From Flavobacterium sp. (GTDB taxonomy: Bacteria > Bacteroidota > Bacteroidia > Flavobacteriales > Flavobacteriaceae): a stretch of DNA of 64,000 nt. Each line of letters opens with the position of its first letter. Position 1 is the first letter of the stretch. Positions 29,290 through 38,862 of this stretch are shown piece after piece. The notes under the pieces are model-generated. The model was not told the DNA's origin. It saw only the letters and a program-made list of their open reading frames with translations, and did not search any database. Made by a program: the position numbers and the translations under genes. The DNA lies in the NCBI RefSeq assembly GCF_017744675.1, contig NZ_JAGIAV010000005.1:62001-126000 (forward strand), given 5' to 3'.

Positions 29290-29331
29290 CTTCATATTTT
29301 GCTCTCCATGGTGGATTGTAGCAAGATGAAG
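29290..29331 (+). promoter_or_regulatory. Structured leader of rplQ
   Basis: CTTCAT (29290-29295) pairs with ATGAAG (29326-29331), TTGCT (29299-29303) with AGCAA (29320-29324), and TCCA (29305-29308) with TGGA (29312-29315). Small internal loops separate the helices. It fills the rpoA-rplQ gap and has no T run directly behind it. Confidence 0.55.
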
Positions 29332-29347
29332 ATAAAAAAAACACGTC

Positions 29348-29839
29348 ATGAGACACGGAAAAAAATTCAACCACTTAAGCAGACAGACTGGACATAGAAA
29401 AGCTATGTTAGCTAATATGGCTTGCTCTCTTATTGAGCACAAACGTATTAACACTACTGTTGCTAAAGCTAAAGCGCTTAAACAATTTGTTGAGCCTTTA
29501 ATCACAAAATCAAAAGAGGATACGACTCACAACCGTCGTATTGTTTTTGCTTACTTACGTAGTAAATATGCTGTGACAGATTTGTTCAGAGATGTAGCTG
29601 CTAAAGTTGGAGACCGTCCAGGAGGATACACTCGTATCATTAAAGTTGGAAATCGTTTGGGAGATAACGCTGATATGGCGATGATCGAACTTGTTGACTT
29701 CAATGAACTTTACAACGGAGGTAAAAAAGAAGTTAAAAAAGCTAAAAGCCGCCGTGGTGGTAAAGCTAAAAAAGCTGAAACTGCTGCTCCAGAAGCTCCT
29801 GCTGCTGAAACAGAAACGACAACTGAAGCTTCTGAATAA
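29348..29839 (+). CDS. rplQ: 50S ribosomal protein L17 with acidic Ala-rich tail
   Basis: L17, 163 residues, at the base of the large subunit. The core [24 protein letters not shown] and [31 protein letters not shown] matches the family of about 117 residues. A tail of some 40 residues follows, first Lys/Arg-rich then Ala/Glu/Thr-rich ([18 protein letters not shown]), probably disordered. Such tails are usual in Bacteroidota L17. Last gene of the block, followed by a terminator. Confidence 0.98.
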   Translation: MRHGKKFNHLSRQTGHRKAMLANMACSLIEHKRINTTVAKAKALKQFVEPLITKSKEDTTHNRRIVFAYLRSKYAVTDLFRDVAAKVGDRPGGYTRIIKVGNRLGDNADMAMIELVDFNELYNGGKKEVKKAKSRRGGKAKKAETAAPEAPAAETETTTEASE

Positions 29840-29867
29840 TTATGAAAGTAATCATTCTATAAAAATC

Positions 29868-29903
29868 AAGGATAAACTAATTTTTAGTTTATCCTTTTTT
29901 TTT
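29868..29903 (+). terminator. Intrinsic terminator of the ribosomal block
   Basis: A perfect 13-bp stem (29868-29880 with 29884-29896), a three-T loop and a run of nine Ts at 29895-29903. Confidence 0.93.
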
Positions 29904-29981
29904 GATTTTTTTGAAAGCACAAAAATCTAACTTATTTAAAATGATAGGTTTTATTTTTGCGAATGAAAGTTTTGAAAAATC

Positions 29982-30012
29982 TTGGAATGGCTCTTTTAAA
30001 GAAGTAAATTTG
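29982..30012 (+). promoter_or_regulatory. Promoter of carA
   Basis: TTG at 29982-29984 and TAAATTTG at 30005-30012, spacing 20. This would give a leader of about 60 bases before the carA ATG. No regulatory structure was recognised in it. Confidence 0.75.
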
Positions 30013-30077
30013 CAAAATATCTAATTATAAATGAGGTTTTACTTCATACACAATTAAAAAACAATACAAATTAAAGA

Positions 30078-31187
30078 ATGAAATACACAACACGACAAAG
30101 CGCCATTTTATTACTAAGTGATGGAACTATTTTTCATGGAAAGTCTATCGGTATTAGCGGTAAAACTTTTGGTGAAGTTTGTTTTAATACTGGAATGACT
30201 GGATACCAAGAGATTTTTACAGATCCTTCTTATTTTGGTCAAATTATGGTTACTACTAATCCGCATATTGGGAATTATGGTATAAATGATTTAGAAGTTG
30301 AATCAGAGAGCGTGAAAATTGCTGGTTTAGTTTGTAAAAATTTTAGTTTTAACTATTCTAGAGAAGGTGCTTCTGGAAGTTTGGAAGATTACTTTAAGAA
30401 ACAAAACTTAATTTGCATTTCGGATGTAGATACGAGAGCTTTGGTTAGTTATATTCGTGATAATGGTGCGATGAATGCTGTTATCTGTACAGATGGAACT
30501 TCAATTGAAGACTTGAAAAAAGAGTTGGCTAATGTTCCGAATATGGAAGGTCTGGAGTTAGCATCAAAAGTGTCTACAAAAGAACCTTATTTTATTGGAG
30601 ACGAAAATGCTGCATACAAAATCTCGGCGCTTGATCTTGGAATTAAAAAGAACATTTTAAGAAACTTTGCAAAAAGAGATTGTTATATTAAGGTGTTTCC
30701 TTATGATGCAACTTACGAAGAGTTGAGTGCATTTAACCCAGATGGTTATTTCTTGTCTAATGGTCCTGGTGATCCTGATCCATTACACGGAGTAATAGAA
30801 GTTGCCAAAAAAATTATTGCTGATGACAAGCCATTGTTTGGAATTTGTTTAGGACATCAAATTATTGCTTTGGCAAATGGAGTTCAGACTTATAAAATGT
30901 TTGGTGGCCACCGTGGGATTAACCACCCTGTAAAAAATCTTATTACAGGTAAAGGCGAGATTACTTCTCAAAATCATGGATTCGCCGTAAAAAGAGAGGC
31001 ATTAGAAGGTCATCCAGAATTGGAGCTTACACACATACATTTAAACGATGATACGGTTGCGGGCATGAGAATGAAAAATAAAAATTGTTTTTCAGTACAG
31101 TACCACCCAGAGGCTAGTCCAGGGCCGCATGATTCGTCATATTTATTTGACCAATTTGTAGAGAATATTAAAAGTAGCAAAGTCTAA
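30078..31187 (+). CDS. carA: Carbamoyl-phosphate synthase small (glutaminase) subunit
   Basis: CarA, 369 residues, releases ammonia from glutamine for the large subunit CarB, feeding arginine and pyrimidine synthesis. The N-terminal domain starts RQSAILLLSDGTIFHGKSIG with FNTGMTGYQEIFTDPSY. The class I glutaminase domain has FLSNGPGDPDP, the nucleophile Cys in FGICLGHQIIAL and the His-Glu pair in VQYHPEASPGP, so it should be active. carB is not adjacent; enolase follows instead. Confidence 0.98.
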   Translation: MKYTTRQSAILLLSDGTIFHGKSIGISGKTFGEVCFNTGMTGYQEIFTDPSYFGQIMVTTNPHIGNYGINDLEVESESVKIAGLVCKNFSFNYSREGASGSLEDYFKKQNLICISDVDTRALVSYIRDNGAMNAVICTDGTSIEDLKKELANVPNMEGLELASKVSTKEPYFIGDENAAYKISALDLGIKKNILRNFAKRDCYIKVFPYDATYEELSAFNPDGYFLSNGPGDPDPLHGVIEVAKKIIADDKPLFGICLGHQIIALANGVQTYKMFGGHRGINHPVKNLITGKGEITSQNHGFAVKREALEGHPELELTHIHLNDDTVAGMRMKNKNCFSVQYHPEASPGPHDSSYLFDQFVENIKSSKV

Positions 31188-31286
31188 AACGATGTAGTTA
31201 ATAAATAAAGGTGTTTAATGACTAGATTGCGTTTTTAGTATTAAATATTTTTATAATTTCGAAAAAAAAATATAATTTATTAATAA

Positions 31287-32591
<1,305 letters not shown>

Positions 32592-32616
32592 TTGAACAAA
32601 TTATATATTGGAAAGG

Positions 32617-32647
32617 ACCATCCGCCGCCGCGGATGGTTTTTTTTTG
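32617..32647 (+). terminator. Intrinsic terminator of eno
   Basis: ACCATCCGC (32617-32625) pairs with GCGGATGGT (32630-32638) around CGCC. A T run reaches 32646. The GC-rich stem stands out in this AT-rich region. Confidence 0.93.
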
Positions 32648-32700
32648 GAGTTTTAACAAATTCCTAGCAGTATTCTTTTTTTAATTAGTCTTAAATTCAT

Positions 32701-32708
32701 TAGATTTG
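32701..32708 (+). promoter_or_regulatory. Possible -7 element of the gltA promoter
   Basis: TAGATTTG lies 36 bases before the gltA ATG and fits TAnnTTTG. No TTG is found at the expected upstream distance, so the call rests on one element. Confidence 0.4.
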
Positions 32709-32744
32709 ATAAATTATTATTTAAAGAATTATTTCCAGTATATT

Positions 32745-34022
32745 ATGTCAAAAATAGCTACATTAGAAATAGATGGTAAAAAGGTGGAACTTCCAGTAAT
32801 CACAGGAAGTGAAAACGAATCAGCTATCGATATTAACAAATTACGTGATTTAACAGGTTATATTACACTAGATCCAGGTTATAAGAATTCAGGATCTTGT
32901 ACAAGTGAAATCACTTTCCTAGATGGAGAAGAAGGAATTTTACGTTACAGAGGATATTCGATCGAAGATCTTGCTGAAAAAGCTAGCTTCTTAGAAGTAT
33001 CATATCTTTTGATTTTTGGTGAATTGCCTACAGCTGCACAATTAGAAGATTTTGAAAATGGTATTAAAAAACACTCTTTGGTAAACGAAGAAATGAAAAA
33101 TATCATTGACGGTTTCCCTAAAACAGCTCATCCAATGGGAGTGTTATCTGCTTTAACAAGTGCTTTAACGGCTTTCAATCCAAAAGCGGTTAATGTTGAT
33201 AACGAAAAAGAAATGTACGAAGCTATTTGTAAAACAATGGCTAAATTTTTAGTGATTGCTACATGGACTTACAGAAAATCTATGGGCTATCCTTTAAATT
33301 ATTACGATAATACAAAAGGTTATGTAGAAAGCTTTATGCAATTAATGTTTAAATTGCCTACAGGACCTTACGCTGCAAATCCGATAATTGTAAATGCTTT
33401 AGATAAATTATTTATTCTTCACGCAGATCACGAGCAAAACTGCTCTACTTCTACAGTTAGAATGGTAGGTTCTTCTCACGCAGGTTTATTCGCATCAGTT
33501 TCTGCAGGAGTTTCTGCTTTATGGGGACCACTTCATGGTGGAGCAAACCAAGCAGTACTTGAAATGCTTGAAGAAATCAACAAAGATGGTGGAGATACAG
33601 ATAAATTTTTGGCGAAAGCAAAAGATAAAAATGATCCTTTCCGTTTAATGGGATTCGGACACAGAGTTTATAAAAACTTTGACCCAAGAGCTAAAATCAT
33701 CAAAAAAGCAGCTACAGAAGTATTAGAGACTTTAGGTGTTGAAGATCCGATTTTAGAAATTGCAAGAAAATTAGAAAAAGCGGCTCTTGAAGATGAATAC
33801 TTCAAGTCAAGAAACTTATATCCAAACGTTGATTTCTACTCTGGAATTATCTACAGAGCGTTAGGAATTCCGACAGATATGTTTACTGTTATGTTTGCAA
33901 TTGGAAGACTACCAGGTTGGATTGCGCAATGGAAAGAAATGCGTGAAAACAAAGAACCAATTGGAAGACCAAGACAAATTTATACAGGACATCCTTTACG
34001 AGAGTTTAAGTCTAATAAATAA
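32745..34022 (+). CDS. gltA: Citrate synthase
   Basis: Condenses acetyl-CoA and oxaloacetate at the entry to the TCA cycle. I start it at the ATG at 32745 (MSKIATLEIDGKKVELP), giving 425 residues. An upstream in-frame start at 32706 overlaps the putative promoter element. Catalytic residues are visible: the His in WGPLHGGANQAVLEML, the His in MGFGHRVYKNFDPRA and the Asp in YPNVDFYSGI. The length and the N-terminal domain point to the type II (hexameric, NADH-sensitive) class. Ends at a strong terminator. Confidence 0.98.
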   Translation: MSKIATLEIDGKKVELPVITGSENESAIDINKLRDLTGYITLDPGYKNSGSCTSEITFLDGEEGILRYRGYSIEDLAEKASFLEVSYLLIFGELPTAAQLEDFENGIKKHSLVNEEMKNIIDGFPKTAHPMGVLSALTSALTAFNPKAVNVDNEKEMYEAICKTMAKFLVIATWTYRKSMGYPLNYYDNTKGYVESFMQLMFKLPTGPYAANPIIVNALDKLFILHADHEQNCSTSTVRMVGSSHAGLFASVSAGVSALWGPLHGGANQAVLEMLEEINKDGGDTDKFLAKAKDKNDPFRLMGFGHRVYKNFDPRAKIIKKAATEVLETLGVEDPILEIARKLEKAALEDEYFKSRNLYPNVDFYSGIIYRALGIPTDMFTVMFAIGRLPGWIAQWKEMRENKEPIGRPRQIYTGHPLREFKSNK

Positions 34023-34028
34023 AAAACG

Positions 34029-34058
34029 AAAGCTTCACTTTACTGTGAAGCTTTTTTT
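34029..34058 (+). terminator. Intrinsic terminator of gltA
   Basis: AAAGCTTCAC (34029-34038) pairs with GTGAAGCTTT (34045-34054) around TTTACT. Ts run on to 34058. Confidence 0.9.
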
Positions 34059-34065
34059 ATATTTG
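34058..34065 (+). promoter_or_regulatory. Possible -7 element for the amidinohydrolase gene
   Basis: TATATTTG immediately follows the terminator T run and lies 19 bases before the ATG at 34085. No convincing -33 TTG is present. Confidence 0.4.
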
Positions 34066-34084
34066 CTCAAAATATAATAAAGTT

Positions 34085-34999
34085 ATGTTGCAATTAAATG
34101 TAAAGAACGAAACGTCTCGGCTTAGAGCTGTAGTTTTGGGTTCTGCTGTTCATAATGGGCCAACTCCAACTATAGAAGAGGCTTATGATCCTAAATCATT
34201 GGAACATATTAAAGCAGGAACTTATCCTGTAGAAAAAGATATGGTTGCTGAAATGGATGCTTTTAATGCTGTTTTTCAGAAATATAATGTAACCGTATAT
34301 CGTCCGGAAATGATCGAGAACTATAATCAGATTTTTGCTAGAGATATAGGATTTGTAATTGATGACGTTTTTGTAAAATCAAATATTCTGCCAGATAGAG
34401 AAAGAGAATTGGATGCAATACAATATATTATCGATCAGATTGATCCTGCAAAAGTAGTACGACCTCCAGAAGAAGTTCATATTGAAGGCGGTGATGTTAT
34501 GCTTTGGAATGACCATATTTTTATAGGAACTTATAAAGGAAGCGATTATAAAGATTACATAACTGCGAGAACCAATATGCATGGTGTAAATTATATTAAA
34601 TCACTGTTTCCGAATAAAATTGTAAAAGAATTTGATTTGGTAAAATCTTCATTGGAAGCGAGAGATAATGCTTTGCATTTAGATTGCTGTTTTCAGCCTG
34701 TTGGGAAAAATAAAGGTATTATTTATAAAAGAGGTTTCCGCGAAGAAGCAGATTATCGTTATTTGGTGAAGCTTTTTGGAAAAGAAAATCTATTTCATAT
34801 TGAAAGAAACGAAATGTATAATATGTTTTCAAACGTCTTTTCAATCGATGAAAATGTGGTGGTTTCCGAAAAGAATTTTACAAGATTGAATAACTGGCTT
34901 CGCGAGAATGGATTTACTGTTGAAGAAATTCCATATGCGGAAATTTCAAAACAAGAAGGCTTGCTAAGATGTTCAACGCTTCCATTAATTAGAGATTAA
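34085..34999 (+). CDS. Amidinotransferase-superfamily hydrolase (DDAH-like)
   Basis: A 304-residue member of the guanidino-group-modifying superfamily (amidinotransferases, arginine deiminase, dimethylargininase). The conserved elements are present: FARDIGFVIDD, the acidic EEVHIEGGDVM segment, the catalytic His in ALHLDCCFQP and the nucleophile Cys296 in LLRCSTLPL. A reaction on arginine or a methylated or other guanidino compound is expected, but the sequence does not show which. It is followed by a second gene of the same superfamily (CtlX-like), suggesting a shared pathway of arginine or citrulline breakdown. A palindromic repeat lies between them. Confidence 0.85.
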   Translation: MLQLNVKNETSRLRAVVLGSAVHNGPTPTIEEAYDPKSLEHIKAGTYPVEKDMVAEMDAFNAVFQKYNVTVYRPEMIENYNQIFARDIGFVIDDVFVKSNILPDRERELDAIQYIIDQIDPAKVVRPPEEVHIEGGDVMLWNDHIFIGTYKGSDYKDYITARTNMHGVNYIKSLFPNKIVKEFDLVKSSLEARDNALHLDCCFQPVGKNKGIIYKRGFREEADYRYLVKLFGKENLFHIERNEMYNMFSNVFSIDENVVVSEKNFTRLNNWLRENGFTVEEIPYAEISKQEGLLRCSTLPLIRD

Positions 35000-35012
35000 A
35001 AATAGTTTTTTG

Positions 35013-35065
35013 TTTCAAGTTTCAGGTTTCAAGTTTTTACAAGACGTGAAACCTGAAACTTGAAA
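35013..35065. repeat. Palindromic intergenic repeat between the two hydrolase genes
   Basis: A perfect 19-base inverted repeat (35013-35031 with 35047-35065) encloses a 15-base spacer. Each arm is itself made of three tandem gtttca-like units. It lacks a T run, so it does not look like an ordinary terminator; it resembles a REP-type intergenic element. No second copy was noticed in this window. Confidence 0.7.
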
Positions 35066-35090
35066 TCTAAAACAAAAAAAATATAAAATC

Positions 35091-36026
35091 ATGAAACAAA
35101 CTACTAATGCTATCGTGATGATTCGTCCAGTTGCATTCAGAATGAATGAGCAGACGGCTGTAAATAATTATTATCAAAAAGTTTTAGATGGACTTTTGCC
35201 AAGTACGGTTAATGCTAAAGCGCAACAGGAATTTGATGCCTTTGTTGAAAAACTAAGAGCGGTTGGGGTAGATGTAACTGTTATAGATGACAATTTGGAT
35301 ACTGATACTCCAGATAGTATTTTTCCAAACAACTGGGTTTCATTTCATGAAAATGGAGATGTGGCACTTTACCCGATGTTTGCCGAAAATCGCCGTCAAG
35401 AACGCCGTGAAGATATTTTGGATACCTTGGAAGAAAAAGGATTCGAAATTGCTAACATCATTGATTATACTTCTGCAGAAGAGGATGGTATTTTCTTGGA
35501 AGGAACAGGAAGTTTGTTGTTAGACAGAGCAAACGGAAAAGCATATTGTGCATTGTCTCCACGAGCAGATGAAGAATTGTTCATCGAATTTTGTGAAGAT
35601 TTTGATTATGCTCCTGTAATTTTTGAAGCTTTTCAAACGGTTAACGGAGAACGCAAGTTAATTTATCATACTAATGTGATGATGTGTTTGGGAGAAACGT
35701 TTGCAGTTATATGTGCGGATTCTATCGATGATAAAAAAGAACGCAAAATGGTTTTGGATAATTTGAAAGAGGATAAAAAAGAAATCATTCTCATTACAGA
35801 AGATCAAGTGAATAATTTTGCTGGAAATATGCTGGAAGTTCGCGGGAAAGATGATAAAAGATATATTGTCATGAGTGCCTCTGCACATCAAAGCTTAACT
35901 GCGAAACAGATTGCCCAATTGGAGAATCATGCTGAAATTTTAAGTTCGAGTTTGGATACAATCGAGGCTTGTGGTGGAGGAAGCGCAAGATGTATGATGG
36001 CTGAAGTTTTCTTGCCGAGAAATTAA
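35091..36026 (+). CDS. ctlX: Citrulline-utilisation hydrolase CtlX-like
   Basis: A 311-residue guanidino-superfamily enzyme that resembles the CtlX family, annotated for citrulline use. Motifs: PDSIFPNNWVSFHENG (substrate Asp/Asn region), FLEGTGSLLLDR, the catalytic His in IYHTNVMMCLGE and the nucleophile Cys301 in GGGSARCMMAEVFL. All catalytic residues are present. It follows the DDAH-like gene in the same direction and ends at a bidirectional terminator shared with marC. The exact substrate is inferred from the family only. Confidence 0.85.
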   Translation: MKQTTNAIVMIRPVAFRMNEQTAVNNYYQKVLDGLLPSTVNAKAQQEFDAFVEKLRAVGVDVTVIDDNLDTDTPDSIFPNNWVSFHENGDVALYPMFAENRRQERREDILDTLEEKGFEIANIIDYTSAEEDGIFLEGTGSLLLDRANGKAYCALSPRADEELFIEFCEDFDYAPVIFEAFQTVNGERKLIYHTNVMMCLGETFAVICADSIDDKKERKMVLDNLKEDKKEIILITEDQVNNFAGNMLEVRGKDDKRYIVMSASAHQSLTAKQIAQLENHAEILSSSLDTIEACGGGSARCMMAEVFLPRN

Positions 36027-36048
36027 AAGTAGCTACTATTAAAAAAAT

Positions 36049-36085
36049 AAAGGGATGAGATTTATTGAAAAATCTCATCCCTTTT
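36049..36085. terminator. Bidirectional terminator between ctlX and marC
   Basis: A perfect 15-bp stem (36049-36063 with 36070-36084) with a six-base loop. It has Ts on the plus side and As on the other, so it can stop both converging genes. Confidence 0.92.
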
Positions 36086-36110
36086 CTTTTGAGCGAAAAA
36101 ATAATATTAA

Positions 36111-36737
36111 TTAAAAATTTCCTTTAATAATATTGACGATAGCGCTTACTATATATTGAATACCAATTGAAATAACTATAAAACCAACAATTCTAGAAAT
36201 AGCAACGATTCCCGAAGCTCCTAAAATTCTAGCTAAATAATGAGCACTTTTTAAAATGGCGAAAATTGCTACGGCTATAGCAAGAATTGCTAATGAAGAA
36301 ATTATGATTTCGTTTATTTCATGGTGCTCCTGGTAGAAAGCTATTAAAAGAGACATAGATCCAGGACCAGCAAGCATTGGAATTGCTAAAGGTGTTAATG
36401 CAATATCATTTCTTTGCTGTGCTTCATTTTCAATTTTTTTATTGATTCCTCGTTTCTTGTTGAATTTGCCCGAAAGCAAAGAAAACCCAGAGTTTACAAT
36501 TACAATTCCGCCGGCAATTCTTAAAGCGTCTATGCTAATTCCGAAAAATGTTAGAACATATTGGCCTATAAAGTAAGAAACTAATAAGATGATAAAAACG
36601 TTAATTGCGGTCCAAAGAGAGATTCGAGATCTTTCTTTTTGAGAATCATGTTGGGTAAGTCCAACAAAAATTGGCACAGTTCCAATTGGGTTTAATACCG
36701 AGAATAAGGCGGCAAAGAGATAAATAAATAATTCCAT
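36111..36737 (-). CDS. MarC-family integral membrane protein
   Basis: A 208-residue inner-membrane protein with about six hydrophobic segments, of the MarC (UPF0056) family. The start MELFIYLFAALFSVLNPIGTVPIFVGLT and the GGIVIVNSGFSLLSGK segment are typical, as is IALTPLAIPMLAGPGSMSLLIA. The family's function is not established; the old link to multiple antibiotic resistance was not upheld. It is transcribed alone, convergent with ctlX. Confidence 0.92.
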   Translation of the reverse strand: MELFIYLFAALFSVLNPIGTVPIFVGLTQHDSQKERSRISLWTAINVFIILLVSYFIGQYVLTFFGISIDALRIAGGIVIVNSGFSLLSGKFNKKRGINKKIENEAQQRNDIALTPLAIPMLAGPGSMSLLIAFYQEHHEINEIIISSLAILAIAVAIFAILKSAHYLARILGASGIVAISRIVGFIVISIGIQYIVSAIVNIIKGNF

Positions 36738-36864
36738 ACTGTATTGGTTAGTGAGGTAAATGTAGTTATTTTTTGATGCTTTTGTGTGAAATTATGTTAT
36801 AATAATGTTTTTTATTGTTATCGATTCTGAATCAAAGACATAAAGTTAAATCGTTCTTTTTGAT

Positions 36865-36872
36865 TACTTTTG
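36865..36872 (+). promoter_or_regulatory. Possible -7 element for the CoA-binding gene
   Basis: TACTTTTG lies 17 bases before the ATG at 36890. No TTG lies at the expected distance upstream. Confidence 0.4.
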
Positions 36873-36889
36873 CAGTCTAAATAAAAACT

Positions 36890-37255
36890 ATGAAAAGTAA
36901 AAAAACATTAGTTATAGGAGCATCAACAAATCCTGAACGTTATTCTTATAGAGCTGTAAATATGTTGGCAGGAAAAGGTCATTCTGTATTAGCAATTGGT
37001 CAAAAAGCAGGAGAAGTTGCTGGAGTTAAAATTCAAACTAAAGCCATTCCTGTTAAAAATATCGACACTATTACTTTGTACCTAAATCCTGTTCGTCAAA
37101 GAGATTATTATAATTACATTATTGAAGCGCATCCTAAACGAGTAATTTTTAATCCTGGAACAGAAAATCCAGAGCTTTATCAATTGTTAGAATTAAATGA
37201 TATTCAAGTTGAAGTAGCTTGTACGTTGGTGCTATTGGCTACAAATCAGTATTAA
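36890..37255 (+). CDS. CoA-binding domain protein (YccU-like)
   Basis: A 121-residue single-domain protein of the CoA-binding Rossmann family. TLVIGASTNPERYSYRAVNML holds the nucleotide-binding loop, and ITLYLNPVRQRDYYNYIIEAHPKRVIFNPGTENPELYQLL is typical of the YccU group. The role in the cell is unknown; a nucleotide or CoA ligand is expected from the fold. It appears to be a single-gene unit ahead of recR. Confidence 0.85.
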   Translation: MKSKKTLVIGASTNPERYSYRAVNMLAGKGHSVLAIGQKAGEVAGVKIQTKAIPVKNIDTITLYLNPVRQRDYYNYIIEAHPKRVIFNPGTENPELYQLLELNDIQVEVACTLVLLATNQY

Positions 37256-37359
37256 TCTATTATTTGAACGCGTAAAAGAAAGGGGTTTCGTAATAAATCA
37301 TTAGTAGAATTAAGCTTTGAATTTAATGCCTGTAATTTAGGCTAAACCATTAAAAGTAT

Positions 37360-37367
37360 TACTTTTG
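37360..37367 (+). promoter_or_regulatory. -7 element of recR, very close to the start codon
   Basis: TACTTTTG ends only 5 bases before the recR ATG at 37373. If used, transcription would begin at or within a few bases of the start codon, giving a leaderless or nearly leaderless mRNA. The upstream element is weak (TTTAG near 37336). Confidence 0.45.
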
Positions 37368-37372
37368 TCGTC

Positions 37373-37993
37373 ATGGAATTTTCATCAAAATTAATTGAAA
37401 AAGCAGTAAACGAAATGTCACAGTTACCAGGTATAGGTAAACGTACAGCACTTCGATTAGTTCTTCATTTGTTAAAACAGCCAAAAGAACAAACTGCCTT
37501 TTTATCTCAGGCGTTATTAAATATGCGTGAGGATATTAAGTTTTGCGAAAGTTGCCATAATATTTCTGATACTAAAATTTGTGAAATCTGTGCTAATCCA
37601 ATTAGAAATCATGAAACGATATGTATTGTAGAAGATATTCGAGATGTTATGGCTATAGAAAACACTGGCCAATTTAAAGGGATATATCATGTCTTGGGAG
37701 GAAAAATTTCACCAATTGAAGGAGTTGGACCCAGTCAGTTGAATATTTCTAGCTTGGTAACAAAAGTAAAATCTGGCAATGTGGCAGAGATTATTTTTGC
37801 GTTAAGCTCAACAATGGAAGGTGATACAACCAATTTTTATATCTATAAACAAATAGCAGATTCTGAGATCATAATTTCAACAATCGCAAGAGGAATATCA
37901 GTTGGAGACGAATTAGAATATGCAGACGAAATTACATTAGGAAGAAGTATTTTACATCGAGTACCTTTTGAAAAAACATTTAAAAACAATTAA
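37373..37993 (+). CDS. recR: Recombination mediator protein RecR
   Basis: RecR, 206 residues, works with RecO to load RecA in gap repair. In order: a helix-hairpin-helix ([18 protein letters not shown]), a four-Cys zinc finger (Cys58, Cys61, Cys70, Cys73) and the Toprim domain ([28 protein letters not shown]). The end [19 protein letters not shown] is the usual C-terminus. The polysaccharide locus begins 69 bases after it. Confidence 0.98.
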   Translation: MEFSSKLIEKAVNEMSQLPGIGKRTALRLVLHLLKQPKEQTAFLSQALLNMREDIKFCESCHNISDTKICEICANPIRNHETICIVEDIRDVMAIENTGQFKGIYHVLGGKISPIEGVGPSQLNISSLVTKVKSGNVAEIIFALSSTMEGDTTNFYIYKQIADSEIIISTIARGISVGDELEYADEITLGRSILHRVPFEKTFKNN

Positions 37994-38062
37994 CAAAACC
38001 CCAAATAGCAAGTAGGTTTTCTTGATAGTAACGGAAAAAATATTTGCGATAAAATTGAACGA

Positions 38063-38848
38063 ATGACAAAAAAAAGTTTTTTTCTATTCTTATTAATCTC
38101 AACATTATTTATCTCATGTATTCCAATTAAAGATTTGGTTTATCTTCAGGATAAAAATAGTTCAGGTGAGCAGACTTCGATTGCTGCAGTCGAATCAAAA
38201 CCATATCGATTACAAGTAAATGATATTATAAGTGTTAATATAAAAGCAATCGATCCCAAATTGATTTCTATTTTTAATACAACGGAGAGTGGCCAACCTT
38301 CAAAATCAGAGTCTGGACTTTATTTTGATGGATTCACAGTCGATGATCACGGAAATATAAGAATGCCAATTCTAGGAGAAATTAATGTAATTGGTTATAC
38401 TCTAGAAGAAGTACGTGTAAAAATTGAGAAAAAGTTATTGGAGGAGTATTTTAAAAGTGAAGCCAATATTTTTGTTACAGTTAAATTAGCTGGTTTTAGA
38501 TATACTATTAATGGTGAAGTAGGAAGTACGGGAACAAAAACACTATTTAAAGAGAATGTTACAATTTTGGAAGCTGTTGCGAATGCAGGTGATATTACCA
38601 CAGTTGGTAATAGAAAAGAAGTAACAGTAATTCGCCAAACTCCTACCGGTGTGCAGATGCATGATATTGATCTTACAGATGTGAATGTAATGAAGTCACC
38701 TTATTATTATTTACAGCCTAATGATTATATCTACGTAAAACCATTAAGACAAAAAACATGGGGAACTGGACAAACGGGAATACAATCTATAGGAACAATA
38801 ATTACATTATTGTCTTTGGCAACAACAGTTTATCTAATTATAAAATAA
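38063..38848 (+). CDS. Polysaccharide export lipoprotein (Wza/OPX family)
   Basis: A 261-residue outer-membrane polysaccharide export protein. The lipoprotein signal ends FISC with Cys19 as the anchor. The polysaccharide-export domain (YRLQVNDIISVNIKAID to ADIFV-like end near 135) is followed by an SLBB domain (FRYTINGEVGSTGTKTLFKENVTILEAVANAGDI). It ends with a hydrophobic helix (SIGTIITLLSLATTVYLIIK), common in Bacteroidota OPX proteins. It precedes the Wzc-like kinase by 14 bases, the usual pairing. First gene of the polysaccharide locus. Confidence 0.93.
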   Translation: MTKKSFFLFLLISTLFISCIPIKDLVYLQDKNSSGEQTSIAAVESKPYRLQVNDIISVNIKAIDPKLISIFNTTESGQPSKSESGLYFDGFTVDDHGNIRMPILGEINVIGYTLEEVRVKIEKKLLEEYFKSEANIFVTVKLAGFRYTINGEVGSTGTKTLFKENVTILEAVANAGDITTVGNRKEVTVIRQTPTGVQMHDIDLTDVNVMKSPYYYLQPNDYIYVKPLRQKTWGTGQTGIQSIGTIITLLSLATTVYLIIK

Positions 38849-38862
38849 AATAGATTTTTAAA

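Noticed and set aside
28958-29374. 138-codon minus-strand frame over the end of rpoA and start of rplQ
   Set aside because: It is antisense to two certain genes and the rplQ leader, Ser-rich and without any family feature.
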